The position numbers were made by a program, and so were the translations under genes. 22,754 nucleotides of DNA, taken from a virus. The DNA is taken from positions 1 through 22,754 of the IMG/VR virus record IMGVR_UViG_3300010885_061724; one strand, 5' to 3'. The notes beneath the pieces were generated by a model. The model saw nothing but the letters and a program-made list of their open reading frames with translations, did not search any database and was not told the DNA's origin. Shown in pieces: positions 1 through 8,208 of this stretch. Each line of letters starts with the position of its first letter. The stretch's first letter is position 1.

Positions 1-1
1 A

Positions 2-1666
2 GGATCAATTGCTGGTGTTGGTACAACTTCTGTTGCTTCTGGATACCTTAAAGGGATTATTACAGGAGTTGGTGCATCTACAATTTATGTAAAAGTTAAT
101 TCAATTGTAACAGTTGGAGGAACAGAATCAATTCAAGATTATACAGAAAATGGATCTTATGCCTTTGAAAAATCTTCATTAAATATAATTACTGCAAGTG
201 GTGTAACTACTTCAACCCAAACTCCAACTTTAGTTTCTGACTGGTACAATTCTCAAAATATTTTAGATACTGCAAATGGAGATAGTACAACTCTTTCTTG
301 GAGAAGTGTTGCTAATAAACCAAGAACTAATGCTTATGTATCAGAAAGAGGTGGTGGTAATGATGCATTGCACGTTGTAGTTGTTGACAGCAAAAAAGTT
401 GGAAATATTTCAGGAACTCCACAAAATATTTTAGAAAAATTCATCAATCTTTCTAAAGCATCAGATGCCACAATTTCTCCATCACAAAAAATTTATTATA
501 AAGATTATATTGCATTAAATTCAAACTACATATATGCAGGAAAATCTATTGGAGATGTTGCAGATAGTTATTGGAACACAAGTCCAGTTGCATCAAATTT
601 TTCTTCAGCATTTACTGTAAAAACAGTTGCATCTGGAGTTTGGGGAGTAAGTTCAGAAAATACTACATTCAATTCAATTGGAAATGTATCTTATACTTTA
701 ACAGGTGGTAAAGATTACAGTACTGGAATAAGTACTGCAATAACTAATGTTGGAGGATATGAAGTATCCTTAAGTGACTTAACTTCTGCATATGATTATC
801 TTGCAAATGCAACTAATGTTCCTTTAAATTTCCTTCTACAAGGAAGTGCTTCTTTAGGGAAGGAATTTGAGCAAGCAAAAGCAAAGAAATTAATTGAAAT
901 TGCCGAACAAAGAAAAGATTGTGTTGCATATATTTCTCCATACAGAGGATCCTCTGTAAATGCAACTTCAACATCAACTCAACTTACAAATATTCTTGGG
1001 TTTTTTAGTCCAATAACTTCTTCATCATATGCAGTATTTGATAGTGGTTATCAATACATTTATGATAGATTTAATCAGAAATTTGTTTATATTCCTTGCT
1101 CAGGAGACACTGCTGGTATTTGTGTAAGAACAGATATTAATCAGTATCCCTGGTACTCACCTGCAGGTAAAAGTAGAGGAAATTATAATCATGCAATTAA
1201 ACTTGCATATAGTCCTTCACAGGATGATAGGGACAGATTATATTCTCAAAGAATTAATCCTATAATTTCTTCTCCTGGAGCTGGTATTATTCTTTTTGGA
1301 GATAAAACTGCATTATCTTATCAATCTGCATTTGATAGAATTAATGTCAGAAGATTATTCATCACTATTGAACAAGCAATTAAGAGTGCTGCTGATGCTC
1401 AACTTTTTGAATTCAATGATGCAACAACAAGAGCAAATTTTGTAAATATTGTAGACCCATATTTAAAAGATGTTCAAATTAAGAGAGGTATTTCAGACTA
1501 TCTCTTAATTTGCAATGAAACAAATAATACCCCAGATGTAATTGATAGGAATGAATTTGTTGCTAACATTTATGTAAAACCCGCAAGATCAATTAATTTT
1601 ATTGGTCTTACATTTGTTGCTACCAGAACAGGTGTTTCATTTGAAACAGTTGTAGGAACCGTTTAA
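2..1666 (+). CDS. 18: Contractile tail sheath protein gp18 (5' end missing)
   Basis: The frame is open from base 2 with no in-frame stop until TAA at 1664-1666, so this is the C-terminal 554 residues of a gene starting upstream; the TTG at 368 is an internal leucine, not a start. The last ~150 residues carry the typical T4-family sheath C-terminal region: a 'RINPIISSPGAG' stretch, then 'INVRRLFITIEQAI', and a closing 'RDEF'-type strand seen here as 'DRNEFVANIYVKPA'. Sheath subunits polymerise around the tail tube and contract to drive it through the host envelope. The upstream half is rich in Ser/Thr/Gly and probably forms the surface-exposed domains. It sits directly before the tail tube gene, as in T4. 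The identification rests on family pattern and gene order and is firm; full length cannot be judged. Confidence 0.95.
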   Translation, partial: GSIAGVGTTSVASGYLKGIITGVGASTIYVKVNSIVTVGGTESIQDYTENGSYAFEKSSLNIITASGVTTSTQTPTLVSDWYNSQNILDTANGDSTTLSWRSVANKPRTNAYVSERGGGNDALHVVVVDSKKVGNISGTPQNILEKFINLSKASDATISPSQKIYYKDYIALNSNYIYAGKSIGDVADSYWNTSPVASNFSSAFTVKTVASGVWGVSSENTTFNSIGNVSYTLTGGKDYSTGISTAITNVGGYEVSLSDLTSAYDYLANATNVPLNFLLQGSASLGKEFEQAKAKKLIEIAEQRKDCVAYISPYRGSSVNATSTSTQLTNILGFFSPITSSSYAVFDSGYQYIYDRFNQKFVYIPCSGDTAGICVRTDINQYPWYSPAGKSRGNYNHAIKLAYSPSQDDRDRLYSQRINPIISSPGAGIILFGDKTALSYQSAFDRINVRRLFITIEQAIKSAADAQLFEFNDATTRANFVNIVDPYLKDVQIKRGISDYLLICNETNNTPDVIDRNEFVANIYVKPARSINFIGLTFVATRTGVSFETVVGTV

Positions 1667-1686
1667 TTTAATCAGGAGAATCTAAA

Positions 1687-2313
1687 ATGGCTACTTTTCA
1701 GCAAAGAACTATTGACAGTTTTAAGACTAAGTTAAAAGGAGGTGGTGCTCGTAGTAACTTATTTGAAGTAAGTTTTGGTAAAGACCAAGGAGGAACACCT
1801 AATGGTGGAGTATTTGCTAATCTTGGAGTTACCACCTTCGAAAATGATGATTTAATGCTCATCAAAACTGCAGGATTACCAGCTTCCACTCTAACTGAAA
1901 TTCCAGTTCCATTTAGAGGTAGAACTTTAAAGATTGCTGGTGACAGAAGTTTTGATGTTTGGAGCATTACAGTTATTAACGATACAGATTTTAAATGGAG
2001 AAACTTTTTTGAAAGATGGGTTAACTATATTACTAAGGCATCTGATGGAAGTGGTACTATTAATCCAACTGAATATATGGCGGATATGAATGTAGCACAA
2101 TTAACAAGAAGTCCCAGTGTTGCTCCTAATCAAGTAAATACTAATAGTATTGCAGTATTGAGAAAATATATTGTACATTCAGTATTTCCAACTTCAGTGT
2201 CACAAATTGATCTTTCATATAATAATGAAAATGAAATTGAAGAATTTACAGTAGATCTTCAAGTTCAATGGTGGGAAGCAGTGAACGAAAAGAACCAGCA
2301 AGATATCATCTAA
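1687..2313 (+). CDS. 19: Tail tube protein gp19
   Basis: A 208-residue protein that stacks as hexameric rings to form the inner tube through which DNA passes. The signs are length (T4 gp19 is of similar size), position just after the sheath gene, and the T4-type strands: 'PFRGRTLKIAGDR' near residue 75, 'WRNFFERWVNYI' near 105, and the C-terminal 'FPTSVSQIDLSYNNENE' segment followed by 'FTVDLQVQWWE'. A good Shine-Dalgarno AGGAG lies about 10 bases before the ATG. It follows gp18 by 20 bases and is probably co-transcribed with it, since no promoter is visible in the gap. The gp3-like protein further downstream shares the same pattern of strands. Confidence 0.95.
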   Translation: MATFQQRTIDSFKTKLKGGGARSNLFEVSFGKDQGGTPNGGVFANLGVTTFENDDLMLIKTAGLPASTLTEIPVPFRGRTLKIAGDRSFDVWSITVINDTDFKWRNFFERWVNYITKASDGSGTINPTEYMADMNVAQLTRSPSVAPNQVNTNSIAVLRKYIVHSVFPTSVSQIDLSYNNENEIEEFTVDLQVQWWEAVNEKNQQDII

Positions 2314-2316
2314 ATA
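2309..2316 (+). promoter_or_regulatory. Late promoter box (CTAAATA type) before gp20
   Basis: TCTAAATA overlaps the end of gp19 and lies about 22 bases before the gp20 ATG. CTAAATA and ATAAATA variants of the T4 late box TATAAATA are reported for cyanophages. No Shine-Dalgarno is evident before gp20. The call depends on a short AT-rich match and on position. Confidence 0.5.
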
Positions 2317-2338
2317 CTTCATAGTTTAAAATTATACA

Positions 2339-3994
2339 ATGGCAAAATTATTTGGTTTTTCTATTGAGGATGAAAATAAATTACCTAAAAGTGCTATATC
2401 TCCTGTCCCCGAAAATAACGAGGATGGGGTTGATTATTATCTGACCAGTGGATTTTATGGTCAATATGTAGATATTGAAGGTGTATTTAGGAATGAATAT
2501 GATTTGATTAAGAGATATCGTGAGATGTCTCTTCATCCAGAATGTGATAGTGCCATTGAAAATGTAGTAAATGAAGCTATTGTAAGTGATTTAAATGATA
2601 GTCCAGTAGAACTTGAATTGAGCAATTTAAATGCAAGTGATGGATTAAAAAAAATTATTCGTGAAGAATTTAAGTATATTAAAGATTTGATGGGATTTGA
2701 TAAAAAATCACATGAAATTTTTAAGAATTGGTATATTGATGGAAGAATTCTTTATCATAAAATAATTGACATCAAGAATCCAACTGAAGGTATTCAAGAT
2801 TTGAGATATATGGATCCTCTAAAAGTTAAATTTATGAGGGTAGAAAAAAATAAAGGTAATGTTTTAAGTGCTAATTATATTCCTGATTTAAAAAATCCTT
2901 CAATGATTCAGGAACCTGATATTGAAGAATACTTTATGTATTTTCCTGCTACTACTATTCAAAAGTATGGGGCAAGTAGTAAGGGAATTAAGATTGCAAA
3001 AGATTCAATCACATATGTTACTTCAGGACTTGTAGATAGAAATAGACAATTAACACTTTCATATTTACATAAGGCAATTAAGGCACTTAATCAATTAAGA
3101 ATGATTGAGGATGCTTTAGTTATTTACAGACTTTCAAGAGCACCTGAAAGAAGAATTTTTTATATTGATGTTGGAAATTTACCTAAAGTAAAAGCAGAAC
3201 AATATCTTCGTGATGTAATGAATCGTTATCGCAATAAACTTGTATATGATGCAAATACTGGTGAAATACGTGATGATAAAAAGTTTATGAGTATGATGGA
3301 AGATTTTTGGTTACCTCGTAGAGAAGGTGGTAGAGGAACTGAAATTTCAACTCTTCCTGGAGGTCAAAATCTTGGAGAACTTCAGGATGTTCAATACTTC
3401 CAAAAGAAACTTTTTAGAGCACTCAATGTTCCAGAATCCAGAACTGCTTCTGATGGAGGATTCAATTTAGGACGTTCATCTGAAATTTTAAGAGATGAAC
3501 TGATGTTTACCAAATATGTTGGTAGAATGAGAAAAAGATTTAGTAATGTTTTTCATGATATGTTAAGAACTCAACTAATTCTCAAAAACATAGTAACCCC
3601 AGAAGATTGGGATAATATGAGTGAGCATATTCAATATGATTTCCTTTATGACAATCATTTTTCTGAACTTAAAGAAACTGAATTGATGAATGAAAGATTA
3701 AATCTAATGGTAGCAGTTCAACCTTATGTAGGAACATACTATTCTCAAGATTTCGTAAAGAGAAAAGTTTTAAGGCAAACTGATCAAGAAATTGTAGATC
3801 AGAAAAAACTGATGGAAAAGGAAATTAAAGATGGTGAATATCCAGATCCTAAATTAGTTCCACCAATTGGACCTGATGGTATGCCTATTATGGGAGCAGC
3901 GGGTGGACAAGTGATGGGTCAAGTTCCTATGGAACCTCAAGTTTCAGGTGCAGATAAGGCAACTTCAGTTAATAGCAAAGCAGCAGAAATATAA
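2339..3994 (+). CDS. 20: Portal vertex protein gp20
   Basis: A 551-residue protein, close to T4 gp20 (about 524). The portal is a dodecamer at one capsid vertex; it starts prohead assembly, is the channel for packaged DNA and docks the terminase and then the neck. Family features include the N-terminal 'KRYREMSLHPECDSAIENVVNEAI' region (residues ~62-85, an early helix where T4-like portals are most conserved), 'YRLSRAPERRIFYIDVGNLP' near 270, and 'FWLPRREGGRGTEISTLPGG' near 330. The C-terminal ~40 residues are Pro/Gly/Met rich and probably disordered. The start at 2339 has no recognisable ribosome binding site. Position between gp19 and the prohead core genes agrees with T4. Confidence 0.96.
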   Translation: MAKLFGFSIEDENKLPKSAISPVPENNEDGVDYYLTSGFYGQYVDIEGVFRNEYDLIKRYREMSLHPECDSAIENVVNEAIVSDLNDSPVELELSNLNASDGLKKIIREEFKYIKDLMGFDKKSHEIFKNWYIDGRILYHKIIDIKNPTEGIQDLRYMDPLKVKFMRVEKNKGNVLSANYIPDLKNPSMIQEPDIEEYFMYFPATTIQKYGASSKGIKIAKDSITYVTSGLVDRNRQLTLSYLHKAIKALNQLRMIEDALVIYRLSRAPERRIFYIDVGNLPKVKAEQYLRDVMNRYRNKLVYDANTGEIRDDKKFMSMMEDFWLPRREGGRGTEISTLPGGQNLGELQDVQYFQKKLFRALNVPESRTASDGGFNLGRSSEILRDELMFTKYVGRMRKRFSNVFHDMLRTQLILKNIVTPEDWDNMSEHIQYDFLYDNHFSELKETELMNERLNLMVAVQPYVGTYYSQDFVKRKVLRQTDQEIVDQKKLMEKEIKDGEYPDPKLVPPIGPDGMPIMGAAGGQVMGQVPMEPQVSGADKATSVNSKAAEI

Positions 3995-3997
3995 ATA
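3990..3997 (+). promoter_or_regulatory. Late promoter TATAAATA before gp67-like gene
   Basis: An exact TATAAATA, the T4 late promoter consensus recognised by gp55-RNA polymerase, starts at the end of gp20 and lies 25 bases before the next ATG. A transcript would start near base 4003 and leave a leader of about 20 bases that includes TTTGAGG, a plausible ribosome binding site. Confidence 0.7.
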
Positions 3998-4022
3998 GTT
4001 TCATAAACTTTGAGGTATTTAA

Positions 4023-4184
4023 ATGGATCCTAGTAATGATTTGATGGACATTGTATTGGATGGAAATTCTGCAGAAGAAATTTCTGATAAGATTAAAGAA
4101 ATCTTATATACGAAATCTGCAGAAAAAATCAATGAATTAAGACCTTATGTTGCACAAGATATGTTTGGTACAGAGGAAAACTAA
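4023..4184 (+). CDS. 67: Small prohead core protein, gp67-like
   Basis: A 53-residue ORF lies between gp20 and the next gene, with GAGG about 10 bases before its ATG and a TAATG stop/start overlap with the following gene. It occupies the place of T4 gene 67, a prohead core component. The second half reads as one helix, with a pattern such as 'SAEKINELRPYVAQDMFG' that resembles the helical segment of T4 gp67. It is shorter than T4 gp67 (about 80 residues) and lacks the long Asp/Glu tail of that protein. Identification is by position and weak similarity. The coding call itself is supported by spacing, ribosome binding site and overlap. Confidence 0.7.
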   Translation: MDPSNDLMDIVLDGNSAEEISDKIKEILYTKSAEKINELRPYVAQDMFGTEEN

Positions 4185-4714
4185 TGGCACATAGAGTAGT
4201 AGGAACTGGACTTACAGTAGCAATTGCTGCAGGAACTGGTTCAACATCAACTCCAATTGCATTACAATCTGGATATGTAAGAATTGCTCCTACAGTTGCA
4301 TGTCATGTTGGGCTTGCTTCAACTTCAACATCTTTAGCATCAAAAAGTGATTATCTAATTCCAACTGATGATTATGCAATTTTAAAGGAAAGAGTTGCAT
4401 CTTCTGTAGTAAGTTCAGCATCTTCAGGTTCCACAACAACTTATTATTTTGGAGAAAATGTAGAAAATCCATTTCTCATTGGAGATTATGTGACAATTAC
4501 AAATTCTTCTTCTAGTGCTTATAATTGTACTCATCAATTGGTAACTGGAAAAGCATTGAATTATATTACATTAAATTATTCAACATCAACAGGAGCAGCA
4601 ACCACATTTTCTGGAACTGCTAATGCAAGAAGATCAATAGTTGTTACAACACTAGGAGCAGCGTCTGCTGGATATGCTCATGTAACAGAAGTACAAATTG
4701 CATCTCAAGGATAA
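4184..4714 (+). CDS. Unknown Ser/Thr-rich protein between gp67-like gene and gp21
   Basis: I do not recognise this 176-residue protein. It is low in charge and rich in Ser, Thr, Ala and Gly, with alternating hydrophobic residues that suggest beta strands, and has no signal peptide or membrane helix. Runs such as 'TGSTSTPIAL' and 'SSASSGSTTTYYFGE' recur. It begins inside the stop of the gp67-like gene (TAATG) and its own stop abuts the ATG of gp21, so it is tightly coupled to head-assembly genes and is probably made late. A structural role such as a head decoration or head-associated protein would fit the composition and context, but nothing in the sequence proves it. Confidence 0.85.
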   Translation: MAHRVVGTGLTVAIAAGTGSTSTPIALQSGYVRIAPTVACHVGLASTSTSLASKSDYLIPTDDYAILKERVASSVVSSASSGSTTTYYFGENVENPFLIGDYVTITNSSSSAYNCTHQLVTGKALNYITLNYSTSTGAATTFSGTANARRSIVVTTLGAASAGYAHVTEVQIASQG

Positions 4715-5365
4715 ATGAAACTAATCACAGAAGAAATAGAATCAGTAAAAATTATTACTGAAGAAAAAAATGGAAAACAAACCTTGTATATTACAGGGCC
4801 GTTTCTTCAAGCTGAAATTACTAATAGAAATGGTAGATGTTATCCATATCAAGTTTTAGACAGAGAAGTAAAAAGATATAATGATTCATTTATCACAAAT
4901 GGTCGTGCATTGGGTGAATTAGGCCACCCTAATGGACCCACTATTAATCTTGATAGAGTTTCTCATATGATCACATCCCTTCATGCAGAGGGGAATAATT
5001 TTATTGGAAAAGCAAAGATTCTTGATACTCCAATGGGAAATATTGCAAAGTCCCTTTTAGGGGAAGGTGTAAAACTTGGAGTTTCTACTAGAGGAGTTGG
5101 ATCTTTAATAGAAAGAAATGGAATTAAATATGTTGGTGATGATTTTATGTTAGCAACTGCTGCTGATATTGTAGCCGATCCTTCTGCCCCTGATGCATTT
5201 ATTCAGGGAATTATGGAAGGTAAAGAATGGGTATGGGATGGTGGAGTATTAAAAGAAATTGCAGCAACAAAAGTAAAAAAAACAGTAGAGTCTCTTTCTA
5301 AGAAAAAAGGTCTTACTGAAAGTGAAAAACTTTATCTTTTGAATGATTATCTTTCAAATTTGTAA
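4715..5365 (+). CDS. 21: Prohead core protease gp21
   Basis: A 216-residue serine protease of the T4 gp21 family, which matures inside the prohead and cleaves scaffold, core and capsid proteins after (I/L)xE sites. The catalytic His is most likely H71 in 'GELGHP', and the nucleophile S124 in 'LGVSTRG', both in the usual family context; the N-terminal 'NRNGRCYP' segment near residue 37 is also typical. Its ATG directly follows the stop of the preceding gene, so it probably depends on coupled translation. It is followed by a late promoter and the gene for its main substrate, the scaffold gp22. Confidence 0.95.
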   Translation: MKLITEEIESVKIITEEKNGKQTLYITGPFLQAEITNRNGRCYPYQVLDREVKRYNDSFITNGRALGELGHPNGPTINLDRVSHMITSLHAEGNNFIGKAKILDTPMGNIAKSLLGEGVKLGVSTRGVGSLIERNGIKYVGDDFMLATAADIVADPSAPDAFIQGIMEGKEWVWDGGVLKEIAATKVKKTVESLSKKKGLTESEKLYLLNDYLSNL

Positions 5366-5367
5366 TT

Positions 5368-5375
5368 TATAAATA
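5368..5375 (+). promoter_or_regulatory. Late promoter TATAAATA before gp22
   Basis: An exact TATAAATA lies just after the gp21 stop, about 43 bases before the gp22 ATG. The predicted start near 5381 gives a leader of about 38 bases ending in a good ribosome binding site (CGGAG before the ATG). The sequence runs on as AAATAAATAT, so the exact register is uncertain. Confidence 0.7.
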
Positions 5376-5418
5376 AATATAGAATAAATCTAAGAGTTTT
5401 TTTATTCGGAGTATACAC

Positions 5419-6630
5419 ATGAGTATCGGTAACGACTTACAAGAAATGGAAGTATCAACTAAAAAATCTGTAACTGCTGTTAACAGAGGGGCAAAGCCTG
5501 GTGAGGCAATGCATAAATTAAGTACAGGAATTGTGGATGGACAATCTGGTAGTTGGGAAGATCTTGGAGGACCTACTCCATTTAATTCTCGTTCTACTGA
5601 TGACTCCAACAAACTTTCCACTCCTGGAAAAACTCTTAAGCAAGTGAGTAATGTTGTAAATAAGGGTGCTAAGAGTGCAGACCCAATGCAAAAACTTAAT
5701 AAATCAAAAGTATCTTATGAAGATGCTGAGTATGATGAAGAAGATAAAATCTTAGAAGCAAAATGTGATGAAGATTCTGAAGAAGATCCTGAAGAAGATC
5801 CTGAAGTGAATGGTGAAGATGAAAAGGGTGGTAAGAAATCTTCTAAAAAGAAGATGAAATACATGCAGCAAGAAGAAGTAGAAGAAGATGATGAAGAAGA
5901 AGACGAAGAAGATTATAATTTAGATTTTTCTGAAGATGTAAATGCTATTATTGGTGGAGAAGGTCTTTCTGAAGAATTCAAAAATAAAGCAACTATTATT
6001 TTTGAAGCAGCAGTAAAGAATAAAATTTCTGAGATTAAAGAAAATCTCCAAGTAAGATTTGATAATGCTCTTGTAGAAGAAGTATTATCAATCAAAGAAG
6101 AACTCACAGAAAGAGTTGATTCTTATTTAGAATATGTTTCAAATGAGTGGCTTGAAGAAAATGCTCTTCAAGTTGAGAAAGGTCTTAAAGGAGAACTTTC
6201 AGAATCATTCATGAGTGGCATGAAGTCACTCTTTGAAGAACATTATGTAGAAATCCCTGAAGATAAATATAATGTGTTAGAGGGAATGGTCGAAAGACTA
6301 GATGAGATGGAGTACAAACTCAATGAACAAATTGAAAGAAATGTTCAATTAAACAAAAGACTTAGCGAAGCTGTAAGTGATACTATTTTTAATGATGTTT
6401 CTGAAGGGTTAGCTTTAACCCAAAAGGACAAGCTTGCAGGTCTTGTAGAAAGTGTTGAGTTTGAAAGTGAAGAAGACTATCGTGAGAAGCTAGAGACTCT
6501 TAAAGAGTCATATTTCTCAAGAAATATACAAGTTTCTTCTAGAGAAGAAGTACTATTAGAAGGAGTAGAAGTGGACCATGGTCCTCAAATGAATGCTTAT
6601 CTAAAAGCACTTGGTAAATTCTCTAAGTGA
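5419..6630 (+). CDS. 22: Prohead core scaffold protein gp22 with extra N-terminal region
   Basis: A 403-residue scaffold, clearly longer than T4 gp22 (about 269). The C-terminal part from about residue 180 matches the T4 protein: 'EEFKNKATIIFEAAVKNKI', 'SNEWLEENALQVEKGLKGEL', 'GMKSLFEEHYVEIPED', then a coiled-coil stretch and 'LTQKDKLAGLVESVEF'. The preceding ~180 residues have no counterpart in T4 gp22. They hold a 14-residue motif present twice ('VNRGAKPGEAMHKL' at 21-34 and 'VNKGAKSADPMQKL' at 80-93) and a very acidic tract at about 100-180. The protein should be highly soluble, form the inner core on which gp23 assembles, and be digested by gp21; several LxE and IxE sites are present. Confidence 0.93.
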   Translation: MSIGNDLQEMEVSTKKSVTAVNRGAKPGEAMHKLSTGIVDGQSGSWEDLGGPTPFNSRSTDDSNKLSTPGKTLKQVSNVVNKGAKSADPMQKLNKSKVSYEDAEYDEEDKILEAKCDEDSEEDPEEDPEVNGEDEKGGKKSSKKKMKYMQQEEVEEDDEEEDEEDYNLDFSEDVNAIIGGEGLSEEFKNKATIIFEAAVKNKISEIKENLQVRFDNALVEEVLSIKEELTERVDSYLEYVSNEWLEENALQVEKGLKGELSESFMSGMKSLFEEHYVEIPEDKYNVLEGMVERLDEMEYKLNEQIERNVQLNKRLSEAVSDTIFNDVSEGLALTQKDKLAGLVESVEFESEEDYREKLETLKESYFSRNIQVSSREEVLLEGVEVDHGPQMNAYLKALGKFSK

Positions 6631-6642
6631 AAATACCTTTAT

Positions 6643-6650
6643 AATAAATA
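6643..6650 (+). promoter_or_regulatory. Late promoter AATAAATA before gp23
   Basis: AATAAATA, a one-base variant of the T4 late box, lies in the gap between gp22 and gp23, about 47 bases before the gp23 ATG. The predicted leader of about 40 bases ends in a strong ribosome binding site, as expected for the most abundant virion protein. Confidence 0.6.
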
Positions 6651-6683
6651 TTTGTAGTTAAAAACACACTTTTTACAAGAAAC

Positions 6684-6689
6684 AAGGAG
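6684..6689 (+). promoter_or_regulatory. Strong ribosome binding site of gp23
   Basis: AAGGAG sits 8 bases before the gp23 ATG. It is among the best Shine-Dalgarno matches in the window and supports the start at 6698. Confidence 0.75.
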
Positions 6690-6697
6690 AAAAAGCA

Positions 6698-8155
6698 ATG
6701 TTCCTTTCAGAACAATTGCAGAACAAGTGGCAACCTCTCCTAGAGGCAAATGGACTTGATGAGATCAAAGATCCTTATCGTAGAGCCGTTACCGCTGTTC
6801 TGTTAGAAAATCAAGAAAGATTCCTCAAGGAAGAAAGAGGATTCCTTTCAGAAACCCCAGCAGGTTCATATGCCAGCTTAGGTGGTGCTGGTGGTGCTGC
6901 AGGTTATGGTGGTGGTGCTTCTGCTACTGGACCAGTAGCAGGTTTTGATCCAGTTCTAATCTCATTGATTAGACGTTCAATGCCTAATCTAGTTGCTTAT
7001 GACTTAGCAGGTGTTCAACCAATGAATGGTCCTACTGGACTTATCTTTGCAATGAGAACTCGCTATGTCAACCAAAATGGAACTGAAGCACTCTTCAATG
7101 AAGTTGATACAGCATTCTCAGGTCAGGATGATGGTTTCAACACTACCACTGGAGATTATACTGGTGGAGCTGATGGTACTTCATCTGTAGGTTTTGGTAC
7201 TACTGGATTTGCTGCTACTGGATTTGGTAACACTGATGCACAAGGTACTGCATATGGGTTTAACCCAGCAGACCTAAACAACTCTGGTGCAAGTGGACTT
7301 GAGTACAGAGTTGGACAAGCTATGTCCACCTATGATGCTGAAAATCTTGGTGCTGGTTCTGGTGATCAGTTTAATCAGATGGCTTTCAGTATTGAAAAGC
7401 TTTCTGTTACAGCAAAATCAAGAGCACTTAAGGCAGAATATACCTTAGAACTTGCACAAGATCTTAAGGCAATTCATGGTTTAGATGCTGAGGCTGAATT
7501 AGCAAATATTCTTTCAACTGAAATTCTTGCTGAAATCAACAGAGAAGTTATCAGAACTATCTACAAGATTGCTGAGCCAGGTGCTCAAGCAAACGTAGCA
7601 AATGCTGGTTTCTTTGACCTTGATGTTGATTCAAATGGTAGATGGTCAGTTGAGAAGTTCAAAGGTCTTCTCTTCCAACTAGAAAGAGATGCTAATGCTA
7701 TTGCATACAGAACTCGTAGAGGAAAGGGGAATGTAATTCTCTGTTCTTCTGATGTTGCTTCAGCACTCACCATGGCAGGATTGCTTGATTATACTCCAGC
7801 ACTTAATGCTAACCTTAATGTTGATGACACTGGCAATACTTTTGCTGGTATCCTCAATGGCAAGTTTAGAGTTTATATTGATCCTTATGCAGCAAACCTT
7901 GCTGCTAACCAATACTATGTTGTTGGTTACAAGGGAACCAATCCTTATGATGCTGGACTTTTCTACTGCCCTTATGTACCTCTCCAGATGGTACGTGCAG
8001 TTGGGCAAGATACTTTCCAACCAAAAATTGGATTCAAGACCAGATATGGTATGGTATCCAATCCATTTGCAGAAGGTACTGTTCAAGGACTAGGTAGAAT
8101 TGCTGCAAATACCAACAGATACTACAGAAGAGTTCAAATCAAGAACCTTATGTGA
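6698..8155 (+). CDS. 23: Major capsid protein gp23
   Basis: A 485-residue precursor of the hexamer-forming capsid protein with the HK97-type fold. Familiar T4-family marks include the N-terminal 'LQNKWQPLLEA' helix, 'SLIRRSMPNLVAYDLAGVQPM' near residue 88, 'GLIFAMRTRY' near 115, and 'KIGFKTRYGMVSNPFAEG' near the C-terminus. A Gly/Ala-rich stretch at 60-78 follows the probable gp21 cleavage site at E52 (LSE). Residues ~130-195 are Gly/Thr/Asp rich and likely form a surface-exposed loop. Codon choice contains more C-ending codons than most neighbours, which fits very high expression. It has its own late promoter, a strong ribosome binding site and a terminator. Confidence 0.98.
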   Translation: MFLSEQLQNKWQPLLEANGLDEIKDPYRRAVTAVLLENQERFLKEERGFLSETPAGSYASLGGAGGAAGYGGGASATGPVAGFDPVLISLIRRSMPNLVAYDLAGVQPMNGPTGLIFAMRTRYVNQNGTEALFNEVDTAFSGQDDGFNTTTGDYTGGADGTSSVGFGTTGFAATGFGNTDAQGTAYGFNPADLNNSGASGLEYRVGQAMSTYDAENLGAGSGDQFNQMAFSIEKLSVTAKSRALKAEYTLELAQDLKAIHGLDAEAELANILSTEILAEINREVIRTIYKIAEPGAQANVANAGFFDLDVDSNGRWSVEKFKGLLFQLERDANAIAYRTRRGKGNVILCSSDVASALTMAGLLDYTPALNANLNVDDTGNTFAGILNGKFRVYIDPYAANLAANQYYVVGYKGTNPYDAGLFYCPYVPLQMVRAVGQDTFQPKIGFKTRYGMVSNPFAEGTVQGLGRIAANTNRYYRRVQIKNLM

Positions 8156-8174
8156 GTTCTGTTCACAGATTCTC

Positions 8175-8204
8175 AAGGACCTCCCAAAAGGGGGTCCTTT
8201 TTTA
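8175..8204 (+). terminator. Rho-independent terminator after gp23
   Basis: AAGGACC at 8175-8181 pairs with GGTCCTT at 8193-8199. The stem continues as CCC/GGG around an AAAA loop, with T8182 bulged, and a T run follows. This is a strong intrinsic terminator 20 bases after the gp23 stop. It should set off the abundant capsid message from gp3 and the recombination genes. Confidence 0.9.
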
Positions 8205-8208
8205 TTGA

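Noticed and set aside
368-370. TTG as a start of gp18
   Set aside because: The same frame is open back to base 2 with sheath-like sequence, so this is an internal codon of a gene cut by the window edge.
1698-1967. Minus-strand open frames opposite real genes (also at 4290, 5367, 5913, 7585, 7760, 14351, 15872, 17532, 19858, 21255 and 21926)
   Set aside because: Each lies opposite a well-supported + strand gene, shows no family pattern and has no promoter or neighbour on that strand; they are antisense shadows.
5761-5920. Tandem GAAGAAGAT-type DNA repeats in gp22
   Set aside because: They encode the acidic Glu/Asp tract; with AT-rich codon use such runs arise from composition and are not a separate repeat element.
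7752-8093. Plus-strand open frame in gp23, and similar ones inside gp44 (16604, 17093), gp43 (20054) and uvsX (21877)
   Set aside because: They lie in other frames of genes with intact catalytic or structural motifs and have repetitive, Leu-rich translations typical of shifted frames.
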